From a virus, in the IMG/VR virus record IMGVR_UViG_3300031851_006037, positions 1 to 28,600 of that record: a stretch of DNA of 28,600 nt. One strand, given 5' to 3'. Made by a program: the position numbers and the translations under genes. Positions 1 through 6,777 of this stretch are shown piece after piece. The number at the start of each line of letters is the position of its first letter. Position 1 is the stretch's first letter. The notes beneath the pieces are model-generated. The model saw only the letters and a list, made by a program, of their open reading frames with translations, was not told the DNA's origin and ran no database searches.

Positions 1-642
1 TTTAAAATTATATTGTATGTCTTCCTTTATCGAGCCTGAAAAAATGGGGTAAACCGTGAAACATAATAATTCACAAGGATTTCCTTTTTTATCAATTGAT
101 TCGCCTTGAGGGTATACTTCTAGACCGTGTTTATCGATTGGTATATCAAGACCAACTAATCTTAAAAAAAGTTTTTTAATGAAGCTATTAAATATATAAT
201 AATATTTTTGATGTTTAATTTTTCCACTTTCTTCAGTGATAGATTTGCTGTAATTTAGTAAAGAATTATTTCTTTTTAAACCTGAAATAGATTTCGAGTA
301 CGAGCCGGTTATTAAGTGGGCTCTGAAAGAGAAAATGGTTCCAGAAATACCAACATTTCTATTTAGATTCTGCGGGCTTAAGTTGTTGAAAAACAAAGAT
401 TGGGATAAATTTAAAAAATTTTGATCTTGAAAAAAACACATTTTAAAACTTTCATTCATTTTAGGTTTTTTTTCTAGTATTTTTAAATATAATTTGATAG
501 ACAGAATCTTTTCTTCGTTATAATTTATTCCTATGCCATCAAGACATTGATTGTTTTCTTTTAAAAGTTTATATTCCCTCGCGAAGAAAGAACCGTATCT
601 GTTCTCTGTTAAAAACTTTAAAATTTCGTCATTTACATTCAT
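1..642 (-). CDS. Hypothetical protein, last visible gene of the cargo operon (partial, C-terminus outside window)
   Basis: An uninterrupted frame runs leftward from ATG at 642 to the window edge, giving 214 codons without a stop. The start overlaps the 3' end of the citrate synthase-like gene by 14 bases, the same tight overlap seen throughout this operon, which supports a real gene. The protein begins MNVNDEILKFLTENRYGSFF. Near residue 40 it has DGIGINYNEEKILSIKLYLK, a pattern of alternating hydrophobic and charged residues typical of a beta-strand. The middle is rich in Ser, Asn and Lys, and the visible end carries GLEVYPQGES and LLCFTVYPIF. No signal peptide or membrane segment is visible. 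I do not recognise the family. The strand near residue 40 faintly recalls ABBA-type prenyltransferases, which is only a guess. Existence is well supported; function is unknown. Confidence 0.72.
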   Translation of the reverse strand, partial: MNVNDEILKFLTENRYGSFFAREYKLLKENNQCLDGIGINYNEEKILSIKLYLKILEKKPKMNESFKMCFFQDQNFLNLSQSLFFNNLSPQNLNRNVGISGTIFSFRAHLITGSYSKSISGLKRNNSLLNYSKSITEESGKIKHQKYYYIFNSFIKKLFLRLVGLDIPIDKHGLEVYPQGESIDKKGNPCELLCFTVYPIFSGSIKEDIQYNFK

Positions 643-1237
643 GCCTAATAACCTCAAAAGAAGGTACCACTTTGTTAAATCTGGTTTTGGTTTTGTTGTA
701 TATCTTCAGCCAGCCAAACATTCTTCCTAAAAGAGGAAGGAAGAGGCAATTATCCGAAGCTATTCCATTGTCTAGAGATAAGCAAGCTATAATACAACCT
801 ATATTCATTGGCACTGGCGTAATTTTTTCCAAATTTATGCAAAAATTTGTATTATCACCGAATGCTGGTTTGTATTTATTTTTTAGAAAAACAACTCTAT
901 CATCTTCATTTTTTATGGATGGGTGGCCAAACCCCGGGATTTTTTGATTAGCATACCTGCCCAGTACTTCTTGGGGGCTGTATTTATGATTTTTGTGTAT
1001 AAATTCTGCAATTTGTTGTATCGGCAAATGTTGATCACTAATACAATTTAGTCCTGCAGATAGGGCGTGGGCTAGCGATACGCCCGAATTACAAGCTAGA
1101 GCAATAACTGCTGAGCTTGGCGGTTCTATTTTTACAGGAAAATCTATAAAAATATTAGACAAATCATTAAATAAATCTAATTGAATTTCTGTTAAATTGT
1201 CTCCTGCAAGATATTTGTATATATTATTTTTAAACAT
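629..1237 (-). CDS. Truncated citrate synthase / citryl-CoA lyase-like protein, probably catalytically altered
   Basis: This 202-residue protein resembles the C-terminal half of the citrate synthase superfamily. Residues 52-80 (GVSLAHALSAG, then SDQH) match the helix that carries the first catalytic His, here His70, although the usual HGGA is HLPI. Residues 101-114 (PGFGHPSIKNEDDR) match the hallmark GFGHxxYKxxDPR with the second catalytic His, here His105. Residues 144-177 (MNIGCIIACLSLDNGI, then LLGRMFGWL) match the segment PNVDFYSG...ARTVGW, but the catalytic Asp is replaced by Gly147. Citrate synthases have about 380-430 residues and lyase-type relatives about 270, so the large N-terminal domain is mostly missing. 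It overlaps the upstream acetyltransferase gene by 8 bases and lacks a clear ribosome site, so translational coupling is likely. It may bind acyl-CoA without condensing it. Family call is fairly firm; activity is unknown. Confidence 0.68.
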   Translation of the reverse strand: MFKNNIYKYLAGDNLTEIQLDLFNDLSNIFIDFPVKIEPPSSAVIALACNSGVSLAHALSAGLNCISDQHLPIQQIAEFIHKNHKYSPQEVLGRYANQKIPGFGHPSIKNEDDRVVFLKNKYKPAFGDNTNFCINLEKITPVPMNIGCIIACLSLDNGIASDNCLFLPLLGRMFGWLKIYNKTKTRFNKVVPSFEVIRHECK

Positions 1238-1730
1238 TTAATGAAACTTCGTGTTTTGTGGATATTAAGTTGGTCTGAGCTTTATATTTTTGTACGATTT
1301 TTTGTGAGTTTTTTATGGATGCCTCATTTTGAGAATGAATTTCATAAATGAATTTACTGATACCAATATCTTTTAAAAAATTAGCCATAAAAACTCTTAG
1401 TTGAGACCCAACTTTTTGCCTTCTTTGGTTTTTGTCTACAACGGTTAACACTCCTAAGGCTATCGATTCTTGTAGGTCATAAATTTCGTTCAGCTTTGTT
1501 GATGCGCAGGTTAAGCCTATGAGGTCTCCTTCTAAACTGTAACCAAAAATTGGCTGATCTTCAAAAATGATCGGGAAAATTTCTGATTTATATAAGGAAT
1601 ATGCGTTTTTTTCTGTAGGCTTTAAGTTTCCTATAAATAATGAATCATTATTCATTATGCAGGATTTTAAAAGTTTAATTATTTTTTCTTCATGTTGAAA
1701 GTTTAAAGTATGTATTCGGTCGTCACACAT
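1230..1730 (-). CDS. GNAT-family N-acetyltransferase
   Basis: The 166-residue protein has the GNAT core. A beta-strand (ALGVLTVVDK, residues 91-100) leads into the acetyl-CoA pyrophosphate loop QRRQKVGSQL (102-111), which fits R/Q-x-x-G-x-G/A except that the last position is Gln. A long helix (VFMANFLKDIGI) and a second strand (KFIYEIHSQN) follow, then the NEASIKNSQKI element common at the end of GNAT domains. An earlier strand pair (IFGYSLEGDLIGLTCA, 61-76) fits beta2-beta3. The start ATG has a GGAG ribosome site 8 bases upstream. It overlaps guaC and the citrate synthase-like gene by 8 bases each. The substrate cannot be read from sequence; the neighbours suggest a small molecule or a nucleotide, but a protein substrate is equally possible. 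Confidence 0.75.
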   Translation of the reverse strand: MCDDRIHTLNFQHEEKIIKLLKSCIMNNDSLFIGNLKPTEKNAYSLYKSEIFPIIFEDQPIFGYSLEGDLIGLTCASTKLNEIYDLQESIALGVLTVVDKNQRRQKVGSQLRVFMANFLKDIGISKFIYEIHSQNEASIKNSQKIVQKYKAQTNLISTKHEVSLNV

Positions 1731-2700
1731 AATGGTACTCCACGGTTGATAAGCTCTCTAAGTTTTTACCGCCCGCATAACTTATCGAGCTCTGAAGATC
1801 TTGTTCGATTTCTTTTAGTTTTTGCTTAAATGTCATTCTGTTATTCTTGATTGTGTTTAATTTTCCTTCGATATGGCTTGTATGATTTTTATTTTCATAA
1901 CTTGCTGAACCGAAATAAGCTTTGTGAAATTCTCCGTTGATTTCCACGACCCCAGCAGGGCTATCCGTGCAACTTGCAAATAAACTTCCTGCCATAACCA
2001 TACTGGCTCCTGCGACTATAGATTTTGCAATGTCTCCGTTGCATTTTATTCCTCCGTCTGCAATAATAGGAACTTGAAATAGATCTTCTTCATTGTGCCC
2101 CGCATATGTACTCGAGCAATCTTTAACGCAATTAAACATTGGTAATGTAAAACCAGTTTTATCTTTTGTTGTGCAAGCCGAACCCTGCCCTATTCCAACT
2201 TTTACTATATCTGCACCAGCATTAGCTAAATCAATTACAGCCTGCCTTGTCGCCACATTTCCTGCGATAATTTTTGTGCTAGGCAGTTCTTTTTTAACAA
2301 ATTTAATCATTTCGATCATTCTTTTTGAGTGGCCATGTGCAATATCTATTGTTAGAAAATCAATAGTGTTTCCACGCTTTTTTATTTTATGAATTTTATC
2401 TTTATCTATTTCTTGCACCCCTGTACTAAAAGATATTATTTTCCAATTCTCAGCGTTTGCAATAGCTACATTATCAGCAAGATCGTTATAAAAACGATGC
2501 ATAACATAAAAATAGTTATTTTCACTCATCCATTTTGCTAAACTCATGTTAATAACAGACCGCATATTAGCTGGGATGATTGGAAGCTTGAAGTTAAATC
2601 CGCAAAAGTCAACGCTTGCGTCGCATTCTGATCTACTTAAACATTCGCTATACTTTGGTATTAAAGCGATATCTGAGTAATCTCTGTATTTAATTGTCAT
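1723..2700 (-). CDS. guaC: GMP reductase (GuaC, Bacillus-type)
   Basis: GMP reductase converts GMP to IMP and ammonia with NADPH, linking guanine to adenine nucleotides. The 325-residue protein matches the Gram-positive-type GuaC along its whole length: DYSDIALIPK (7-16), SRSECDASV (22-30), KLPIIPANM (38-46), ENNYFYVMHRF (60-70), TIDIAHGHS (117-125), AGNVATRQAV (146-155), VGIGQGSACTTK (168-179) with catalytic Cys176, ADGGIKCNGDIAKS (214-227), YFGSAS (262-267) and DLQSSISYAGG (301-311). There is no CBS pair, unlike most IMP dehydrogenases. An in-frame ATG lies 87 bases upstream, but those codons encode a hydrophobic stretch absent from the family and overlap another small gene; ATG at 2700 with an AGAAGA ribosome site fits the family N-terminus. 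It overlaps its neighbours on both sides. All catalytic motifs are intact, so it should be active. Confidence 0.93.
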   Translation of the reverse strand: MTIKYRDYSDIALIPKYSECLSRSECDASVDFCGFNFKLPIIPANMRSVINMSLAKWMSENNYFYVMHRFYNDLADNVAIANAENWKIISFSTGVQEIDKDKIHKIKKRGNTIDFLTIDIAHGHSKRMIEMIKFVKKELPSTKIIAGNVATRQAVIDLANAGADIVKVGIGQGSACTTKDKTGFTLPMFNCVKDCSSTYAGHNEEDLFQVPIIADGGIKCNGDIAKSIVAGASMVMAGSLFASCTDSPAGVVEINGEFHKAYFGSASYENKNHTSHIEGKLNTIKNNRMTFKQKLKEIEQDLQSSISYAGGKNLESLSTVEYHYV

Positions 2701-2812
2701 AAAAATCGTCTTCTTTTTTCTTGTTGAGCAGCCAAATAATACCACCCATAATCCCGAAAACCAAAAAGTCTCCAGTAAAAAATTCAAAGTAAGAAGTTGC
2801 TAATAAGTGCAT
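2690..2812 (-). CDS. Small single-pass membrane protein (40 aa)
   Basis: A 40-codon frame starts at ATG 2812, sharing the A with the stop codon of the deoxyribosyltransferase-like gene (TAATG), and ends inside the first codons of guaC with an 11-base overlap. The protein has an aromatic N-terminal stretch (SYFEFFTGDFLVF), a hydrophobic helix FLVFGIMGGIIWLL (residues 16-29) with a GxxxG-like glycine pair, and a charged tail NKKKEDDFYDN. This is one membrane segment with the basic end predicted on the cytoplasmic side. The exact stop-start fusion, and the otherwise unexplained 110-base gap in a tightly packed operon, are the main support. It could link translation of the flanking genes or be a phage inner-membrane effector. 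No family is recognised. Confidence 0.6.
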   Translation of the reverse strand: MHLLATSYFEFFTGDFLVFGIMGGIIWLLNKKKEDDFYDN

Positions 2813-3351
2813 TATCTATATTCCTTTTTAAGAAGTCTCCATCTGTCAGAATCAATAGGCTTGTTTCCGCAGTCTATAGCAAAAAGCATATCTATGATCT
2901 CATCGACTGTATTATAAATATATTTATGCGGGAACATTCCAAGCATCCATAGAGGGGTCTTTGATTTTCCCCCTTCCATGCTTACGAAAACTGGTTTTTT
3001 TTCTCTAACCGCCGTAACAATTTCCTCTGCACTTCCCCAGCTTGCAACTTCGGGTACAAGGTGAGCTATAATGAAATCGCTGCGATCAACTAAATTTAAA
3101 TCATACGCTCGAACGGTTTTCATTCGATCTGTCACTCTATCGTATTGCTTCGTTTTCATCCAAGTCTCCATTTCTTGGCGAGATGCCTCATCCTCTTCTA
3201 CATCTTTAATAAATGGTTTCTTATAGGGGTCGAAGCAAGTGATTCCCATTGGATCTAGTTTTTCTGTTACATGCTCTCTCCAATTCCTGCCACTAACATA
3301 TTGCATGTGGCCCACTAAATAACATTTAGTTCTGTACAATAGATTATTCAT
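2812..3351 (-). CDS. Nucleoside 2-deoxyribosyltransferase-like protein
   Basis: The 179-residue protein has the fold signature of the nucleoside 2-deoxyribosyltransferase superfamily. The first strand is KCYLVGHMQYV (9-19), then GRNWREHVTEKL with the typical Trp, a GITCFDPYKKPF segment (36-47), the acidic strand NLVDRSDFIIAHL (86-98), and WGSAEEIVTA (105-114), where Glu110 sits at the position of the nucleophile in the family GTxxEIG motif. KKPVFV follows as the next strand. Members cleave or transfer N-glycosidic bonds of (deoxy)nucleosides or nucleotides, so the protein may recycle bases or destroy a particular nucleotide. A long insert (residues 48-80, rich in Glu, Asp and Lys) separates the first two motifs. 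It is the first gene of the cargo operon and starts just after a consensus promoter, without a ribosome site. The substrate is unknown. Confidence 0.75.
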   Translation of the reverse strand: MNNLLYRTKCYLVGHMQYVSGRNWREHVTEKLDPMGITCFDPYKKPFIKDVEEDEASRQEMETWMKTKQYDRVTDRMKTVRAYDLNLVDRSDFIIAHLVPEVASWGSAEEIVTAVREKKPVFVSMEGGKSKTPLWMLGMFPHKYIYNTVDEIIDMLFAIDCGNKPIDSDRWRLLKKEYR

Positions 3352-3357
3352 GCCTGA

Positions 3358-3386
3358 ATTATATCAGACAAGGGATTAAATGTCAA
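3358..3386 (-). promoter_or_regulatory. Consensus sigma70 promoter for the cargo operon, leaderless geometry
   Basis: Read on the minus strand, TTGACA (3386-3381) and TATAAT (3363-3358) are both perfect, with a 17-bp spacer. Six bases (TCAGGC) separate the -10 box from the ATG at 3351, so the expected transcription start falls on or next to the A of the start codon. It lies between the stop of the fibre gene and the first cargo gene. No ribosome site exists in the gap. Confidence 0.85.
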
Positions 3387-3389
3387 GAC

Positions 3390-5075
3390 TTATCTTGCGG
3401 CGATAACATGAACATCGTATTGAGACTTTAATTGCTCTTGAAAATTTAATGTAAATTTTTGTTGATCAATATTAGATAATGTATATTTCATGGGTGTAGG
3501 TATATTTTCATACGGCCATGTATATATCGCAGCCTCTTTCCATTCATTTGCTTCGTTTGAATATATATAAACATAATCTTCTCCAATATGGAAATCGTCT
3601 AAGTCTGTGTCTTCGCTCTCATTAAAATCTGCTCCGCTAACGCTTATTTTAGACCAAAAGTCTTCGCCTGTACATATATATAAGAAATTTCCTTGAACCT
3701 CTTTATCTCCCGCGGAGCCAGAAGTTCTTTGTTCGATCGTAGCTGACACTCTTTTCCATTCGTTCGATTCAGAATAAAAATATTGATACGGATCTTCGAA
3801 TGCAAAATCTCCTTGTTGCCCAAAATCATTTGGCTTCCGACTTTGCTTTAATTGTAAAGTTAAATTCACTACGGGTTTTTTATTAAATTGTTCCGGAAAA
3901 TAAATGTCGTACGAAACATTACCTTCGTGGATCCCCGTGGAAAAAGATTGCATTTTCGTCTCATGCACCGACATGATTTTGGGTGTAGAAGCGCTAACTT
4001 GCAAGAAGTAGCCCGTTCCGGTAATTAAGTTTTCTAAATTTAATTTAAAAGAGTTTTCGGTTACATCAGATATATAATAATTAATAAAAGGCTCTGCAGA
4101 ATTATTTAATAATGTTGTTTGTATTGATGGAATTGACCCGAAAGTTTTTGGTAAATCGATGTCATAACTAATAAGCCCTGCATTAATCTTTTCGGAAAAG
4201 AAAACTGGCTCATCGTATTTTTGAGGAACCACCCTTTCGTAAGACCCATCTTCACCTGTTACATATAATTCCTGTATATATGCGTCTCCAGATATATTTA
4301 AAGATCCAGAATTATTATCTGTGTTGATACTTACATTTCCTGAATTGCTGATAGAGAATTTATTTTCTCCAGAGATAACAACATCTATTCCTGAATTTAT
4401 ATTTAAATAATTGGAGTCGTCTGCAGCAATCCTTAAATGGCCTGAGGAGAATTCAATAAAGCCTTCATGCTGATTGGATTTTAAGATCCCAGATAAATAC
4501 AAATCTCCATCTATAGATAAATTTCCTCCGCAAAAAATATCTCCAGAAGAAGTAAGGGTTCCACCTATATTCGCTTGATTGTTTGTAGTCAAGCTTTCTG
4601 AAGAGACACTTCCAGAGAATATTCCAGAACCTTGAGATGTAAAGTTTCCTTCGGAATAAATTCCTCCGTCAACCTCCAGAGAGGCTTGAGGATCTACTTC
4701 TCCGCCAGAAAACTTGTCTCCGATTCCAACTTTATTGAAATAAATTTGTTCCCCTATGAAGTTGTACCCGCTTATATCTCCTTCTTGAGTTGTATCTACA
4801 ATTTCTTTTGTGAATAATTTACCATTAAATGTGCAATCGTCTTCAAATATTTTTTTACCTCTAATTACTTGATCCCCCGTTATTGCAACAGTGTCATTCA
4901 CTATAGAACTTTTTAGGTCTTTAAAATTAATTACAGAATTATTTTCGTTGGGTTTTGTAACAAGAAACAAAAAATTGTCATGCTGATTGGACTGGGTGTT
5001 GCTTGGGGGTATTTGGTTCGGGAATGCATGCAGTGCGTCAATTTTTTGAAAACTTGATATGCGATTATTTTTCAT
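3390..5075 (-). CDS. Tail fibre-like structural protein
   Basis: This 561-residue protein looks like a trimeric fibre or receptor-binding protein. It is related to the next gene upstream: both start with an Arg-Ile-Ser motif, then a strand FLFLVTKPNENNSVINF (36-51) and TGDQVIRGKKIF (66-77), a motif frequent in fibres of uncultured marine phages. Residues 95-260 are short repeated strands rich in Gly, Ser and Asn (SGSVSSESLTTNNQANIGG and similar), as in beta-helical shafts. The C-terminal half has two segments resembling H-type lectin-like beta-sandwiches (SYDIDLPKTFGSIPSI and SYDIYFPEQFNKKPVV). Between residues about 408 and 515 sit three short hairpin units ending in a Trp (SNEWKRVSA, EDFWSKISV, NEWKEAAIY), also found in the gene at 6778. 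It is followed directly by the cargo promoter. Receptor binding is inferred. Confidence 0.72.
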   Translation of the reverse strand: MKNNRISSFQKIDALHAFPNQIPPSNTQSNQHDNFLFLVTKPNENNSVINFKDLKSSIVNDTVAITGDQVIRGKKIFEDDCTFNGKLFTKEIVDTTQEGDISGYNFIGEQIYFNKVGIGDKFSGGEVDPQASLEVDGGIYSEGNFTSQGSGIFSGSVSSESLTTNNQANIGGTLTSSGDIFCGGNLSIDGDLYLSGILKSNQHEGFIEFSSGHLRIAADDSNYLNINSGIDVVISGENKFSISNSGNVSINTDNNSGSLNISGDAYIQELYVTGEDGSYERVVPQKYDEPVFFSEKINAGLISYDIDLPKTFGSIPSIQTTLLNNSAEPFINYYISDVTENSFKLNLENLITGTGYFLQVSASTPKIMSVHETKMQSFSTGIHEGNVSYDIYFPEQFNKKPVVNLTLQLKQSRKPNDFGQQGDFAFEDPYQYFYSESNEWKRVSATIEQRTSGSAGDKEVQGNFLYICTGEDFWSKISVSGADFNESEDTDLDDFHIGEDYVYIYSNEANEWKEAAIYTWPYENIPTPMKYTLSNIDQQKFTLNFQEQLKSQYDVHVIAAR

Positions 5076-5080
5076 TATAA

Positions 5081-6727
5081 TTAACTAATTCTTTGGTTTT
5101 GTTTTTTGGTTGCTATTGTGTGAACTGTGAAATTATTTTGCGGAGCATTTTCAAAATTTAAGATGTACCCTGTGCTATTTACACCCGAAATTAAAAATTT
5201 ATCTTCCATATTAAGATTTTCTAGAGTTGCGGATATTTTAACGTCTTGATATTCTTCGGGAAAGTTTATTTCATATCTTTCACCTTGCACATTTAAGGAA
5301 TTTGAGAAACGGTATATTGATTTATTTTTTGATGCAAAAGTAGAATCTGAACCTCCCATAACAATTGTATGCAGTTTAGATTCATTGCTCTCTATATTTG
5401 AGTCAAATTCGATTTCATAAGAGTATTTATCGACCCCGTAAATTTTATAATTATTAACTCCGGTTTGGTTTTTGAAACAATTTTCTGTTGATGCAGAGAT
5501 TACAGGAACGCTTTTAAAAGTTTTTGGGAAAAAAATTGTAAAGTTTTTCTCCCCTGAATTTAAACGAGTAGAAAAAGCCATAGACTCTTCGTTTCCTCCT
5601 ATAAACTGTCCGGACCTATGATAAATAGATGAAATAAATGATTTTCCAGAAAATGAAATTTCTCCAGAAGTAACCCCGTTTCCTAGCACGTTAGATTCTC
5701 CGATGCGTATATAATTTTCAATATTACATGTTCCGGTGTTCGATAAGTTGAAAAGATCCTTAGATGAATCTTTAAAAATTAAATTCGAACCTATCGTCCC
5801 CGTAAAATTTTCCACTTTAATAATTCCTGACATTGCATTAGGGTGGGAAGTACAATAGTAACTATAACTCCCTGTTTCTGCTGCGGAAAAAACTGTTTGA
5901 CCACCTTCTTCTGAAGCGATAATATCGTCAGAGGAATCTTTTATTTCGAATGGGTGTCCCTCGCCTATATTGTTAAATATTAAAGTATTGCCTATGTAAG
6001 CTGTAATGGTCGGATCATCGCCTTGGACATCTTCAGTGAAACTATAGTCGGTTCCGTTTCCTATGATGTTAATATTTAAAGTTCTTGTATCTGAAATTTC
6101 TGCTTCTTTAGATATAAAATTTAATTGAGAGTCTGGGTAAAAAACAGAATCCTTGATTGACGTTTGGTTTCCGCTAACACTAAAATCATCTAGTCCAAAT
6201 ATATTGGTGCTAGAATTTAAGTTTTTAAGGCTCACCTCCTGCGCGACAATAATATTGTCGCATTGTAGGGCGTTGAAAGAGCTTGAGTTCTCATTGTTTA
6301 CAACCAAGTTTTCTAGGCAATCAATATCTAATGTGTTGCATCTAAATTTTTCCGGCACAGTTTTAATGTTTAATTGTTTGAAATATCCCGTTTTAGCTTC
6401 AAAGTTTACGCCCGAAGCGTTTTCTCCGGTCGATACTGATCCAATTGAATTTATTGAAAGCCTTCTGTTTATGCGAACTTCATTATCAAATATTTTCTTT
6501 CCGCTTATAGTTTGATCCCCCCTAAGATGTATAACTTCGGCCAGGGTTGAGTTGTATAATCCAGAAAATGATATAATTTCATTGCTTATCTTTGGATTAA
6601 TTACCATGAAATACCATTCATCGTTAAGCTCAGAGTATGAAGGCGGAGAACTTTCGTAGTTGAAATTCGTGCCGGAGGAAAAAAGCGGTCCAGTTTTAGG
6701 TAATTCTGATATTCTTTGATTTGGCAT
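5081..6727 (-). CDS. Tail fibre-like protein with a cupredoxin-like domain
   Basis: The 548-residue protein is a paralogue of the gene downstream, sharing the N-terminal RIS motif, the strand WYFMVINPKISNEIISF (38-54) and GDQTISGKKIF (70-80). Residues about 218-308 form an inserted domain with the plastocyanin/amicyanin ligand set: His258 (GEGHPFEI), Cys292, His295 and Met299 in YYCTSHPNAM, followed by the closing strand SGIIKV. This matches a type-1 copper site. The C-terminal third has beta-sandwich segments (NFTIFFPKTFKSVPVI and YEINFPEEYQDVKI) like those of its paralogue. Five bases separate the two fibre genes, so they are probably co-transcribed. Similar YYCxxH segments occur in structural proteins of marine phages, so a structural metal site or adhesion role is more likely than electron transfer. 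Confidence 0.74.
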   Translation of the reverse strand: MPNQRISELPKTGPLFSSGTNFNYESSPPSYSELNDEWYFMVINPKISNEIISFSGLYNSTLAEVIHLRGDQTISGKKIFDNEVRINRRLSINSIGSVSTGENASGVNFEAKTGYFKQLNIKTVPEKFRCNTLDIDCLENLVVNNENSSSFNALQCDNIIVAQEVSLKNLNSSTNIFGLDDFSVSGNQTSIKDSVFYPDSQLNFISKEAEISDTRTLNINIIGNGTDYSFTEDVQGDDPTITAYIGNTLIFNNIGEGHPFEIKDSSDDIIASEEGGQTVFSAAETGSYSYYCTSHPNAMSGIIKVENFTGTIGSNLIFKDSSKDLFNLSNTGTCNIENYIRIGESNVLGNGVTSGEISFSGKSFISSIYHRSGQFIGGNEESMAFSTRLNSGEKNFTIFFPKTFKSVPVISASTENCFKNQTGVNNYKIYGVDKYSYEIEFDSNIESNESKLHTIVMGGSDSTFASKNKSIYRFSNSLNVQGERYEINFPEEYQDVKISATLENLNMEDKFLISGVNSTGYILNFENAPQNNFTVHTIATKKQNQRIS

Positions 6728-6777
6728 GGCAGCAAGCTTTATTACACCAAAACAGGAGAATTTGTGTAATAACTTTA

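Noticed and set aside
672-947. Plus-strand open frame opposite the citrate synthase-like gene
   Set aside because: It is antisense to a gene with clear family motifs, has no ribosome site or neighbours on that strand, and looks like low-complexity shadow coding.
2701-2787. N-terminal extension of GMP reductase from an upstream in-frame ATG
   Set aside because: These codons give a hydrophobic stretch absent from the GuaC family, and the same DNA encodes the 40-residue membrane protein in another frame; ATG 2700 fits the family start.
1723-3351. 2-aminoadenine (Z-genome) DNA biosynthesis
   Set aside because: GuaC acts on GMP in the opposite sense and no PurZ, DatZ or DpoZ is present in the window.
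6744-6770. Possible second leaderless promoter (TGTAAT seven bases before ATG 6778)
   Set aside because: The -10 match is fair but no good -35 is present at 16-18 bp, so it cannot be separated from chance in AT-rich DNA.
6721-6777. TTG start at 6721 for the tube/cadherin gene
   Set aside because: It would overlap the divergent fibre start codon and adds residues without a match in the paralogues.
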